Origin: JAFHCF01 sp048497495
GTDB lineage: Bacteria > Pseudomonadota > Alphaproteobacteria > Rhizobiales > Ancalomicrobiaceae
Assembly: GCA_048497495.1 (NCBI GenBank)
Contig: JAFHCF010000178.1
Span: forward strand, 1 to 26,460
Reading direction: 5' to 3'
Length of the DNA: 26,460 bases
The notes below the pieces were generated by a model. The model saw nothing but the letters and a program-made list of their open reading frames with translations, was not told where the DNA came from and ran no database searches. A program made the translations under genes and the position numbers. Numbering within the stretch: the first letter of the stretch is position 1; every line of letters begins with the position of its first letter. Positions 14,581-22,503 of this stretch are shown here, piece by piece.

Positions 14581-14593
14581 CGCCGTCGCGCCT

Positions 14594-16081
14594 CTAGCGG
14601 AAGAACACCAGGGTGACCAGGCCGAAGAGCGGCATCAGGATGGCGCCCGACCACAGCATGTAGCCGAAGAAGCTCGGCATCTTCACCCCGCGTTCCTCCG
14701 CGATCGCCTTGACCATGAAGTTCGGGGCGTTGCCGATGTAGGTATTGGCGCCCATGAACACCGCGCCGCAGGAGATGGCGAGCAGGGTCCAGGGGATGTC
14801 GTTCATCAGGTGCTGCGGATCGCCGCCGGCGAGGTTGAAGAAGACCAGATAGGTCGGAGCGTTGTCGAGGAACGACGACAGAATGCCGGTCAGCCAGAAA
14901 TACATCGTGTTGTTCGGGCCGCCGTCGGCGTGGTTGACCAGGGCGACGAGGGGCGCGAAGGCGCCGTGCTCGGCCGCCTTCAGCATGGCGATCACCGGAA
15001 TGATGGTGATGAAGATGCCGGCGAAGAGCTTGGCGACCTCGAGGATCGGGCCCCAGCCGAAGTCGTTGGCCTCGCGGATGGCGCGCGGCGTGATCGCCAG
15101 CGAGACGAGGCCGGTGACGACCAGGATGGCGTCGCGGGCGATGTTCTGCAGTTCGAGTTCGATGCCGCCGACATGGAAGGCGATCCCCGGCTTCCATGAT
15201 CCCGACAGCAGCACGCCGCCGACCACCACCAGGAGCAGGAGGATGTTGATCCCCCCCTCGACGCCGAAGCGCGGCGTATCCGGGGTCGGGTCCGGGCGCA
15301 GCGCCTTGAACGCCTCGTCGCGGTGATAGAGGTTGCGGTCGATGACGAAGAACAGCGCCAGTAGCAGGCCGGCGGCGAAGAGCGTCTCCTCCGCCATGTG
15401 GATCGTGGTCCAGAAGAAGTCGACGCCCTTGAGATAGCCGAGGAACAGCGGCGGATCGCCGAGCGGCGTCATCGAGCCGCCGATGTTCGACACCAGGAAG
15501 ATGAAGAACACGACGATGTGGACGTTGTGGATGCGCTCGTCGTTGGCCCGGAGCAGCGGTCGGATCAACACCATCGAGGCGCCGGTGGTGCCGATCACCG
15601 AGGCGAGCCCCGTGCCGATGGCCAGGATCGTGGTGTTGAGTCGGGGACTGCCGTGGAGGTTGCCCGTGACCAGGATGCCGCCCGAGATGGTGAAGAGTGC
15701 CCACAGCAGGATGACGAAGGGCAGATATTCGAGCAGCGCCGTGTGCAGCACCTCGCCGCCGGTCGGCCCGGCCCCGTGCAGGACCGCGAAGGGCACGATG
15801 AAGACCAGAGCCCAGGCCGCCGCCACCTTGCCGTAGTGGTGGTGCCAGAAATGCGGCGCGATCAGCGGCATCAGGGCGATCGACAGCAGGATGCCGGCGA
15901 ACGGCAGGGCCCACAGACCGGTGAGACTCGCCCCGTCGATGCCGTTCGCTTCCGAGGCGAGGGCCGGCGAAGCGGCGAGGAGGGCGACGGCGGCGAGCCC
16001 CGCGACGGCCGTCCGGCGGCGCGGCGCGGCCATCGTCGCGGCTTCCCGGGCGGTCTGGTGATACGGGCTCGTCGGCGCCAT
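14594..16081 (-). CDS. NhaD/CitMHS-type sodium:proton antiporter family membrane protein
   Basis: The 495-aa protein is strongly hydrophobic, with about 11-13 membrane segments. A signal-like segment 'TAVAGLAAVALLAASPALAS' (about 24-43) comes first, then 'GLWALPFAGILLSIALMPLI', 'STTGAS'-like 'IGTTGASMVLIRPLL' and 'SNIGGSMTPLGDPPLFLGYL', which is the ion-transporter superfamily hairpin with 'GDPP'. A second half mirrors this with 'SSFLDNAPTYLVFFNLAGG' and 'GANTYIGNAPNFMVKAIAEE'. These pairs fit the NhaD/ArsB/CitMHS group; close relatives are annotated sodium:proton antiporters, though citrate or another anion cannot be excluded. The start at 16081 has AGAGGAG. mmcB follows after 13 bp in the same operon. 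Confidence 0.85.
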   Translation of the reverse strand: MAPTSPYHQTAREAATMAAPRRRTAVAGLAAVALLAASPALASEANGIDGASLTGLWALPFAGILLSIALMPLIAPHFWHHHYGKVAAAWALVFIVPFAVLHGAGPTGGEVLHTALLEYLPFVILLWALFTISGGILVTGNLHGSPRLNTTILAIGTGLASVIGTTGASMVLIRPLLRANDERIHNVHIVVFFIFLVSNIGGSMTPLGDPPLFLGYLKGVDFFWTTIHMAEETLFAAGLLLALFFVIDRNLYHRDEAFKALRPDPTPDTPRFGVEGGINILLLLVVVGGVLLSGSWKPGIAFHVGGIELELQNIARDAILVVTGLVSLAITPRAIREANDFGWGPILEVAKLFAGIFITIIPVIAMLKAAEHGAFAPLVALVNHADGGPNNTMYFWLTGILSSFLDNAPTYLVFFNLAGGDPQHLMNDIPWTLLAISCGAVFMGANTYIGNAPNFMVKAIAEERGVKMPSFFGYMLWSGAILMPLFGLVTLVFFR

Positions 16082-16105
16082 GTGCTCTCCTCTGCGTCGT
16101 GGCGA

Positions 16106-16134
16106 CAGTATTAGAAGAGGGCGGCGAGCGTCAA
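16106..16134 (-). promoter_or_regulatory. Probable promoter of antiporter-mmcB operon
   Basis: On the minus strand TTGACG (16129-16134) and ATACTG (16106-16111) are 17 bp apart, 25 bp upstream of the start codon. The -35 is strong, the -10 moderate. Confidence 0.5.
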
Positions 16135-16186
16135 AGGTGCTCGGGCGTCGTCCCGGCATTTTCGATGCCGCAGCGGAAAGAACGAA

Positions 16187-16213
16187 ACCCCGCCGATCGG
16201 GGACCGGCGGGGT
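16187..16213 (-). terminator. Terminator of wrbA
   Basis: A 9-bp stem ACCCCGCCG (16187-16195) / CGGCGGGGT (16205-16213) with a 9-base loop is followed on the minus strand by the T-rich TTCGTTCTTTCC. It lies 39 bp past the wrbA stop. Confidence 0.75.
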
Positions 16214-16251
16214 CGGGTCTTCGCGGTCTCGGCCGCAGGGGGGAGGCGGGT

Positions 16252-16851
16252 TCAGCCGGCGAGCTTCGCCGCGATCTCGGCGACGTGGCGGCCCTGGAAG
16301 CGGGCGGCGTCGAGCTCGTTGGCGGAGGGCTGGCGCGACCCGTCCCCGGCGGCGATGGTGGTGGCGCCATAGGGCGAGCCGCCGGCGATCTCGTCGAGCG
16401 TCATCTGGCCCTGGTAGGAATAGGGCAGGCCGACCACCACCATGCCGTGATGGAGGAGCGTCGGCAGGAAGCCGAGAATGGTCGATTCCTGGCCGCCGTG
16501 CTGGGTCGCCGAGGAAGTGAAGACCGAGCCGACCTTGCCGATCAGCTTGCCGGAGAACCACAGGCCGCCGGTCTGGTCGATGAAGGCGCGCATCTGCGAG
16601 GCGACGGTGCCGAAGCGGGTCGGCGCGCCGAAGATGATGGCGTCGTAGTCGGCGAGTTCGTCGACGGTGGCGATCGGCGCCGCCTGGTCGAGCTTGAAAT
16701 GGGCGCCCTCGGCGATCTCCTTCGGCACCGTCTCCGGCACCCGCTTCACCGCGACCTCGGCACCGGCGGCGCGCGCCCCTTCCGCGACGGCGTTCGCCAT
16801 CGTCTCGAGGTGGCCGTAGGTCGAATAGTAGAGAACCAGAACCTTGGTCAT
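16252..16851 (-). CDS. wrbA: NAD(P)H:quinone oxidoreductase, WrbA type
   Basis: WrbA is a tetrameric FMN enzyme that reduces quinones by two electrons, avoiding semiquinone radicals. The 199-aa protein has the flavodoxin-like phosphate loop 'YYSTYGHLETMA' (8-19), 'FGAPTRFGTVASQMRAFID' around the flavin, 'FTSSATQHGGQESTI' and 'GLPYSYQGQ', all typical of the type IV NQO group, and the usual length. The start at 16851 has GAGGAAG upstream. It diverges from a flavoprotein gene across 322 bp. Together with ubiE, ubiB and actSR it adds to a quinone/redox theme, though no operon joins them. Confidence 0.95.
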   Translation of the reverse strand: MTKVLVLYYSTYGHLETMANAVAEGARAAGAEVAVKRVPETVPKEIAEGAHFKLDQAAPIATVDELADYDAIIFGAPTRFGTVASQMRAFIDQTGGLWFSGKLIGKVGSVFTSSATQHGGQESTILGFLPTLLHHGMVVVGLPYSYQGQMTLDEIAGGSPYGATTIAAGDGSRQPSANELDAARFQGRHVAEIAAKLAG

Positions 16852-17173
16852 GACGATCTTCCTCGCTCGATTGCGGCGGGTTGCGTCATTCGCCGCCCGT
16901 CTCGTTCATGCAGCGAAGATGGGGGCGCGGGCGCCTAGGGGAAATACCGGATCCGGCGGATGGATCGTTCGACGATCTCGAACGATCGGCGGTGTTTCGC
17001 GGGGGTCGTCGCCTTCGTCGCGCGCCTCGAGCGCGGCGTCCTCGCCGTCATGCGCCGCGAAATTGCTCGACAGGCCGCCGACGCGTCGATACTTCCCTAT
17101 CCGAACCGGAGGGTTCGGCGCGCCCCGGTGCCGCGCCGAGGCGGCCTTCGGCGGTGTCGGGAAGGTCGAACGG
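16852..17173. promoter_or_regulatory. Divergent spacer wrbA / BaiN-type gene with palindrome
   Basis: No gene is convincing here. The notable element is an inverted repeat GATCGTTCG (16963-16971) / CGAACGATC (16979-16987) with a 7-base centre, 112 bp upstream of wrbA. Its 25-bp length and symmetry fit the operator of a dimeric regulator. I see no clear -10/-35 pair for either gene. Confidence 0.45.
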
Positions 17174-18388
17174 GTGCGTCAATCGAGTGAAGTGATCGTC
17201 GTCGGCGGTGGGCCGGCCGGTTTGATGGCGGCCGAGGTGATCGCCGCCGCGGGGCACGCCGTCACCATCGTCGAGCGCATGCCGACCATCGGCCGCAAGC
17301 TGCTGATGGCCGGCCGTGGCGGGCTCAATCTCACTCATTCGGAAGCCGGTGACCGCTTCCTCGCCCGATATGGCGCCGCCGCCCCGGTCCTCACCCCGGC
17401 GATCGCCGCCTTCACCCCGAACGATCTGCGCGACTGGGCTCGCGAACTCGGCGAGGAGACCTTCGTCGGCACCTCCGGCCGGGTCTTCCCTCTCGCCTTC
17501 AAGGCCTCGCCGCTGTTGCGCGCCTGGAGCCGCCGGCTCACCGATCTCGGCGTGCGTCTGCGCCCCCGCACCCGCTGGACCGGCTTCGCCCCCGGCGGCG
17601 TCACCCTCGCCGACGCCGAGGGCCGGGAAGAGACGCTCGGTGCCGACGCGGTGGTGCTGGCGCTCGGCGGCGCCAGTTGGCCGCGTCTGGGCTCCGACGG
17701 TGCCTGGACCGAGATCCTCACGGCGGCCGGCGTCGAGGTGGCGCCGCTGCGCCCCACCAATTGCGGTTTCACCGTCGCCTGGTCGGAGATCTTCCGCTCG
17801 CGCTTCGAGGGCGAGCCGCTGAAGCGCATCGCCATCCACTTCGCCGACACCGTCTCGGTCGGCGAGGCGATGGTGACCGCCGACGGGCTCGAGGGCGGTG
17901 CGATCTACGGCCTCTCCGCCCCCTTGCGCGACGCCATCGCCGCCTCCGGCCCGGTCGACATCCTGCTCGATCTCAGACCCGGCCACACGATCGAGGAGAT
18001 CGCCGCGTCGCTGGCGAAGGGCCGCAAGGGCGACAGTCTCTCAAATCTCTTGCGCAAGGCGGCGAGCCTGCCGCCGGTGGCGATCGGGCTGTTGCGCGAG
18101 GGCGTCGGCAAGGCGCTGCCGAGCGATCCCCACGATCTCGCCCGGCTGATCAAGGCGGTGCCGGTCCGCCTGACCGCCGCCCGCCCACTCGATCGCGCCA
18201 TCTCCTCGGCCGGCGGCGTCGTCCTCGACGAGATCGGTCCGGATTTCCAGCTGACGCGCCTGCCCGGCGTCTTCGTCTGCGGCGAGATGCTGGATTGGGA
18301 GGCGCCGACCGGCGGCTACCTGCTCCAGGCCTGCTTCTCAACCGGCCGCGCCGCCGGTCTCGGCGCGGTGCGGTATCTGGCGGGATGA
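17174..18388 (+). CDS. BaiN/RdsA-type NAD(P)/FAD-dependent flavoprotein (TIGR03862-like)
   Basis: The 404-aa protein begins with the FAD dinucleotide fold 'VIVVGGGPAGLMAAEVIAAAGH', followed by 'VERMPTIGRKLLMAGRGGLNLTHSE', the signature of the HI0933/BaiN flavoprotein family. It closes with 'GVFVCGEMLDWEAPTGGYLLQACFSTGRAAG'. Proteins of this group are uncharacterised oxidoreductases; some relatives act on steroids or are linked to ribosomal RNA modification, but the substrate here is unknown. There is no ATG near the fold, so I chose the GTG at 17174, which has GGGAAGG 8 nt upstream and matches the expected length. The frame is open to 16844 without supporting homology. Confidence 0.87.
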   Translation: MRQSSEVIVVGGGPAGLMAAEVIAAAGHAVTIVERMPTIGRKLLMAGRGGLNLTHSEAGDRFLARYGAAAPVLTPAIAAFTPNDLRDWARELGEETFVGTSGRVFPLAFKASPLLRAWSRRLTDLGVRLRPRTRWTGFAPGGVTLADAEGREETLGADAVVLALGGASWPRLGSDGAWTEILTAAGVEVAPLRPTNCGFTVAWSEIFRSRFEGEPLKRIAIHFADTVSVGEAMVTADGLEGGAIYGLSAPLRDAIAASGPVDILLDLRPGHTIEEIAASLAKGRKGDSLSNLLRKAASLPPVAIGLLREGVGKALPSDPHDLARLIKAVPVRLTAARPLDRAISSAGGVVLDEIGPDFQLTRLPGVFVCGEMLDWEAPTGGYLLQACFSTGRAAGLGAVRYLAG

Positions 18389-18443
18389 AAGAGGCCGCGA
18401 GGTCCGGGGCGCTCTCCGCACCCTACCCGGCATCGAAACGAAG

Positions 18444-18470
18444 ACGGCGCCGACACGAGGGCGGCGCCGT
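18444..18470. terminator. Shared terminator between flavoprotein gene and actR
   Basis: ACGGCGCC (18444-18451) pairs with GGCGCCGT (18463-18470) around an 11-base loop. T-rich bases follow on the minus strand (CTTCGTTTCG) and less so on the plus strand, fitting the 3' ends of two convergent genes. Confidence 0.65.
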
Positions 18471-18498
18471 GTGTTCGTCCGCGGTCCCGCGCGGGCCT

Positions 18499-19056
18499 TC
18501 AGCGCGGCGCCCGCTTGGCGAGGATGCGCTGCAGCGTGCGGCGGTGCATGTTGAGCCGGCGCGCGGTCTCCGAGACGTTGCGCTCGCACAGTTCATAGAC
18601 CCGTTGAATGTGTTCCCAGCGCACGCGGTCGGCCGACATCGGGTTTTCCGGCGGCGGCGCGCGGTCCTCGGTCGAGCGCGTCAGGGCCCGCATCACCTCG
18701 TCGGCGTCGGCGGGCTTGGAGAGATAGTCGGTGGCGCCGAGCTTCACCGCCGTCACCGCCGTGGCGATGTTGCCGTAGCCGGTCAGGATGACGGTGCGCG
18801 CATCGGGGCGGCGTTGGCGCAGCGCCTCGACCACGTCGAGACCGTTGCCGTCGCCGAGCCGCATGTCGACCACCGCGAAGGCCGGCGCGTGCGCTTCGAC
18901 CTGCGCCAGCCCCTCGGCGATCGAGCCGGCGGTCTCGACCTCGAACCCGCGCAGCTCCATGGCGCGCGCCAGACGTTGCAGGAACGGCTTGTCGTCGTCC
19001 ACGATCAACAGTGATCTGTCGGCGTCGGCTGCCACGAACACCGGCTCGTCCGTCAT
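18499..19056 (-). CDS. actR: Redox response regulator of the ActR/PrrA/RegA family
   Basis: This DNA-binding response regulator works with ActS to control genes for respiration, nitrogen and carbon metabolism according to redox state. The 185-aa protein has a receiver domain with Asp20-22, the phosphorylated Asp64 in 'AVVDMRLGDGNG', Thr92 and Lys114 in 'YLSKPA', then a proline-rich linker 'APPPENP' and a Fis-type helix-turn-helix 'VSETARRLNMHRRTLQRILAKRAPR' (about 161-185), the nearly invariant recognition helix of RegA/PrrA. The start is uncertain: the ATG at 19056 has AGGTG upstream, and GTG codons at 19077 (GAGGAG 8 nt upstream) and 19086 are alternatives. It follows actS by 142 bp on the same strand. 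Confidence 0.93.
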   Translation of the reverse strand: MTDEPVFVAADADRSLLIVDDDKPFLQRLARAMELRGFEVETAGSIAEGLAQVEAHAPAFAVVDMRLGDGNGLDVVEALRQRRPDARTVILTGYGNIATAVTAVKLGATDYLSKPADADEVMRALTRSTEDRAPPPENPMSADRVRWEHIQRVYELCERNVSETARRLNMHRRTLQRILAKRAPR

Positions 19057-19198
19057 CGTCGTCACCTGTTGGTCCACGCCGCCCACTCCTCGGAGAAATC
19101 CTCCCCCGTCGAAGTTCGAATACTAGGTCGCAAGTCCTTTGGCATCAATCCCCTGGGTGAGGAACAGGCATGGAATGACGCTTCGGTGTGAACGCGGC

Positions 19199-20530
19199 TC
19201 ACGGGGGCGGGATCGCGGTGGAATGATCGTCCGGCGCCTCCATCAGGTCGCGCGGCCAGACGATGCGGATTTCGGCGCCGTGCCTCGGGAAGGTCAGGTT
19301 GGCGCAGGTCGTCTCGGCACCGGAGCGCTGAAGGAAGGTGTGGGCGATGAAGAAGCCCAGGCCGAGGCCACCGCCGGTCTCCTCCCCGTCGGGGGCCGGC
19401 ACCCGGGTGGTGACCCAGGGTTCGCCGAGCCGGTCGATGATGCCGGAGGAAAAGCCGGGCCCGTCGTCCGATATGGTGATCGACACGGTGGCGTCGTCCC
19501 AGGCGGCGAAGATCGACACCTCGCTCTCGGCGAAGTCGACGGCGTTCTCGACGATGTTGCCGAGCCCGTAGAGAATCGCCGGATTGCGCCGGCCGATCGG
19601 CTCCGGACCCTCACCCACGCTCTTCACCGTGAGTATCGGGCCGATGTCGCGGAAGGGTTCGATCACCTCCTCGATCAGGCTCGAGATCGACAGGCGGACG
19701 AAATAGGCGTCGGGGTCGGAGCCCATCGAGGAGAGTTTGCGCAGGATGTCGCGGCAGCGTTCCGACTGGGAGCGCAGGAGCGCGACGTCCTCGGCGAACG
19801 GTGATCCGGCCGGCAACTCGCGTTCCATCTCGCGGGCGACGACCGCGATGGTGCCGAGCGGCGTTCCCAGCTCGTGCGCCGCCGCCGCCGCCAGTCCGTC
19901 GAGGGCGGTCAGGTGTTGCTCGCGTTGCAGCACCAGTTCCGTGGCGGCCAGCGCCTCGGCCAGTCGCCGCGATTCGTCGGCGACGCGGAAGGCGTAGAGC
20001 GCCGAGAACGACAGCGTCAGCAGGATGGCGAGCCAGATGCCGACCACATAGAGCACCGGCAGCGACGGCGGCGAGACCTTGCCCCAGGGCAGCGGCAGGT
20101 GGAAACTCGCCAGCACCGTCACCATCACCGCCACCAGCACGCCGAGCAGCGCGGTCGAGCGCGGCGGCAGCGACGCCGAGGAGACCAGCACCGGCGCCAA
20201 CAGGAGAAAGGCGAAGGGGTTCTCCAATCCGCCGGTCAGATAGAGCAGGCCGGCGAGCTGGATGATGTCGTAGCCGAGCAGCAGCGTCGCGTGGATGCCA
20301 TCGAGCCGGTGGATGGTGGTGAACTGGAATCGCAGGGTGAGATTGAGCGCCACCGAGGCGCCGATCAGCACGAAACACGAGGCGAGCGGCAGCGGAAAAT
20401 CGAGGCCGAAGCGGACGAACAACACCGCCGCGCTCTGTCCGACGACGGCGAGCCAGCGCAGCTTGACCAGCGTGTCGAGCTTCAACGAGCGGATCGACGA
20501 GCCCCCGAAGTCCGAAATGACACCCAGCAT
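19199..20530 (-). CDS. actS: Redox-sensing histidine kinase of the ActS/PrrB/RegB family
   Basis: The membrane kinase senses the quinone pool and a redox-active cysteine and phosphorylates ActR. The 443-aa protein has about six membrane segments (25-180). The quinone-binding motif GGxxNPF is present as GGLENPF (100-106). The H-box 'AAAAHELGTPLGTIAVV' has His219, and 'SERCRDILRKL' carries Cys259 at the position of the redox cysteine of RegB. The ATPase part has N-box 'NIVENAVDFAES', 'DDGPGF' and 'GGGLGLGFFIAHTFL'. The start at 20530 has GGGAG upstream. The gene diverges from an ABC exporter. Order actS then actR is normal; no senC-like gene lies nearby. Confidence 0.94.
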   Translation of the reverse strand: MLGVISDFGGSSIRSLKLDTLVKLRWLAVVGQSAAVLFVRFGLDFPLPLASCFVLIGASVALNLTLRFQFTTIHRLDGIHATLLLGYDIIQLAGLLYLTGGLENPFAFLLLAPVLVSSASLPPRSTALLGVLVAVMVTVLASFHLPLPWGKVSPPSLPVLYVVGIWLAILLTLSFSALYAFRVADESRRLAEALAATELVLQREQHLTALDGLAAAAAHELGTPLGTIAVVAREMERELPAGSPFAEDVALLRSQSERCRDILRKLSSMGSDPDAYFVRLSISSLIEEVIEPFRDIGPILTVKSVGEGPEPIGRRNPAILYGLGNIVENAVDFAESEVSIFAAWDDATVSITISDDGPGFSSGIIDRLGEPWVTTRVPAPDGEETGGGLGLGFFIAHTFLQRSGAETTCANLTFPRHGAEIRIVWPRDLMEAPDDHSTAIPPP

Positions 20531-20693
20531 CTCGACTCTCCCTCGCCGAGGCCGCGCCCCGCCCTCACGATCGCGCGATCCGTCGAACCAACTTTTTGCG
20601 CGCCCGCCCGTCTGGCTATACAACGACCGGGGAACCGGGGCCAACGCCGAACCGTCCGACCCGCCCCACCTCGTCCCCGCCCGTCTCTCCACG
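20531..20693. promoter_or_regulatory. Divergent promoter region actS / ABC exporter
   Basis: A perfect 12-nt palindrome GATCGCGCGATC (20569-20580) sits 39 bp before actS. A -10-like TATACA (20617-20622) faces the ABC genes about 72 bp before their first ATG, with only a poor T-rich -35. Confidence 0.35.
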
Positions 20694-21515
20694 ATGGAAC
20701 CCGCCATGCCCGCGCCGACCTGGGTCGCCGCCCCGACCCTCGCCATCGAGGTTCGCGATCTGGTCAAGACCTTCGGCGCCGTCCGCGCCGTCGACGGCGT
20801 CTCCTTCGAGATGGCGCGCGGCGGCGTCCTGGGGTTGCTCGGCGGCAACGGCGCCGGCAAGACCACCACCATCGGCATGTTGATGGGCCTGATCCTGCCG
20901 GACGGCGGCACGGTCCGCATTCTCGGCCACGACATGCCGGGCGAACGCGCCCGCCTGCTCGAGCGGATGAACTTCGAGAGCCCTTACGTCGACATGCCGC
21001 ATCGGTTGACGGTGAGGCAGAACCTCACCGTCTTCGGCCGGCTCTACCGGGTGGAAGGGCTGAAGGCCCGCATCGACGAACTGGTCGCCGACTTCGACCT
21101 TTCCGCCTTCCTCGACCGCAAGGCCGGCCAGCTCTCCGCCGGTCAGAAGACCCGGGTGGCGCTCGCCAAGGCGCTTCTCAACACCCCCGAGGTGCTGCTT
21201 CTCGACGAGCCGACCGCCTCCCTCGATCCCGACACCGCCGATTGGGTGCGCGGCCGGCTCGAGACCTATCGGGCGGCGACCGGCGCGACCATCCTGCTCG
21301 CCTCCCACAACATGCCCGAGGTCGAGCGCCTCTGCGACGACGTGGTGATTCTCGCCAAGGGCCGCATCGAGGATCGCGGCGCCCCGGCCGATCTGGTGCG
21401 CCGCTACGGCCGCGACACGCTGGAGGAGGTCTTCCTCGACGTGGCGCGCGGCACCCGGGCGGAAGGGGCGGACACCGTGCCCGGCGACCCGGCGACCCGG
21501 GAGCTGGAGGCATGA
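20694..21515 (+). CDS. ABC-2 type transporter, ATP-binding subunit
   Basis: The 273-aa protein is a complete ABC ATPase: Walker A 'GGNGAGKTTT' (50-59), the signature 'LSAGQKTRVALAKALL' and Walker B 'LLLDEPTASLDPDT', then the switch His in 'LLASHNMPEVERLC'. This architecture with a DrrA/NodI-like C-terminal tail ('LEEVFLDVARG') belongs to exporters. It powers the permease encoded next, whose ATG overlaps its TGA by the ATGA arrangement. Cargo is unknown; drugs, polysaccharide or lipid are all possible. The start is uncertain: ATGs at 20694 and 20706 both lack a good ribosome site. The unit diverges from actS. Confidence 0.9.
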   Translation: MEPAMPAPTWVAAPTLAIEVRDLVKTFGAVRAVDGVSFEMARGGVLGLLGGNGAGKTTTIGMLMGLILPDGGTVRILGHDMPGERARLLERMNFESPYVDMPHRLTVRQNLTVFGRLYRVEGLKARIDELVADFDLSAFLDRKAGQLSAGQKTRVALAKALLNTPEVLLLDEPTASLDPDTADWVRGRLETYRAATGATILLASHNMPEVERLCDDVVILAKGRIEDRGAPADLVRRYGRDTLEEVFLDVARGTRAEGADTVPGDPATRELEA

Positions 21516-22330
21516 GGAACGGCATGTTCGAGACCGGCTTCTCCCCGGCGCGCGTCGGCGCCATGGTGCTGCGCTACTGGTATCTCCTGTCGAACTCCTG
21601 GCCGCGCGCCGTGGAGCTGATCTATTGGCCGACGGTGCAGATGCTGACCTGGGGCTTCGTCCAGCTCTACATCGCGCAGAATTCGAGCTTCTTCGCCAAT
21701 GCCGCCGGCCTCTTCGTCGGCGGGCTGCTGCTCTGGGACATCCTGCTCAGGAGCCAGCAGGGCTTCGCCTTCGCCTTCCTCGAGGAACTGTGGTCGCGCA
21801 ATCTCGGCAATCTCCTGATGAGCCCCTTGAAGCCGGCCGAACTGATCGTCTCGCTGATGGTGATCTCGATCATCCGCCTCGCCATCGGCATGGTGCCGGT
21901 GACGCTGCTCGCCATCCCCCTGTTCGGCTACAACATCTGGGGCCTCGGCCTGCCGCTCGCCGTCTTCTTCATCAATCTGGTGATCTGCGGCTGGTCCATC
22001 GGCCTCGTCATCATCGGTGTCCTCTTGCGCCAGGGCATGGGCGCGGAGGCGCTCGCCTGGTCGCTGATGTTCCTGCTGATGCCGATCACCTGCGTCTACT
22101 ACCCCGTCGCCACCCTGCCGGGCTTCCTGCAGCCCCTCGCCTGGGCCCTGCCGACCACCTACGTCTTCGAGGGCATGCGGGCGATCGTCATCACCCACAC
22201 CTTCCGCCTCGATCTGATGGCGATCGCCTTCGCCATGAACATCGTCTGGTTCGCCGCCGCCGTCTTCGCCTTCTACCGGCTCCTCGCCGCCGCCCGCCGC
22301 GCCGGCTCGCTCCTCCAGCAGGGCGAATGA
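21512..22330 (+). CDS. ABC-2 type transporter, permease subunit
   Basis: The 272-aa membrane protein has about six hydrophobic segments. The N-terminal 'RVGAMVLRYWYLLSNSWPRAVELIYWPTVQMLTWGF' lies before the first, and a later block 'MFLLMPITCVYYPVATLPGFLQPLAWALPTTYVFEGMRAI' is the ABC-2 signature near the C-terminus, as in NodJ and DrrB-type proteins. It starts 4 bp inside the ATPase gene (ATGA overlap), with GGGAG 8 nt upstream, so the two are translationally coupled. One ATPase and one permease would assemble as a 2+2 exporter. No periplasmic partner or substrate gene is adjacent. Confidence 0.9.
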   Translation: MRNGMFETGFSPARVGAMVLRYWYLLSNSWPRAVELIYWPTVQMLTWGFVQLYIAQNSSFFANAAGLFVGGLLLWDILLRSQQGFAFAFLEELWSRNLGNLLMSPLKPAELIVSLMVISIIRLAIGMVPVTLLAIPLFGYNIWGLGLPLAVFFINLVICGWSIGLVIIGVLLRQGMGAEALAWSLMFLLMPITCVYYPVATLPGFLQPLAWALPTTYVFEGMRAIVITHTFRLDLMAIAFAMNIVWFAAAVFAFYRLLAAARRAGSLLQQGE

Positions 22331-22503
22331 GACCGGCGACGGGCGCCAGTTCCTTCATGCGGGCAAGGAATTTCATGTTGAATTCGCCGAGGTTCGGCGG
22401 CTACGACGAATTGACGACGGATCCGCCCTTGGCCTGTGGCGAAAAAGGGTGACAGTAATCGATTGAAATGCCGGCAGGCCGGAAGATCGGAAATCGAGGC
22501 GTC
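22331..22503 (+). promoter_or_regulatory. phaZ upstream region
   Basis: The 173 bp contain TTGACG (22414-22419) without a good -10 at normal spacing, and a GAGG ribosome site just before phaZ. Low-GC patches suggest a promoter, but I cannot fix it. phaZ is likely independent of the ABC genes. Confidence 0.3.

Noticed and set aside
16082..16561. N-terminal extension of the antiporter frame up to 16561
   Set aside because: It runs through the wrbA terminator and gene on the other strand; the ATG at 16081 has a good ribosome site and promoter.
22485..22496. Copy of the 2802-2814 hairpin arm upstream of phaZ
   Set aside because: A shared 12-mer GATCGGAAATCG without the other arm; matches of this length are expected by chance in 26 kb.
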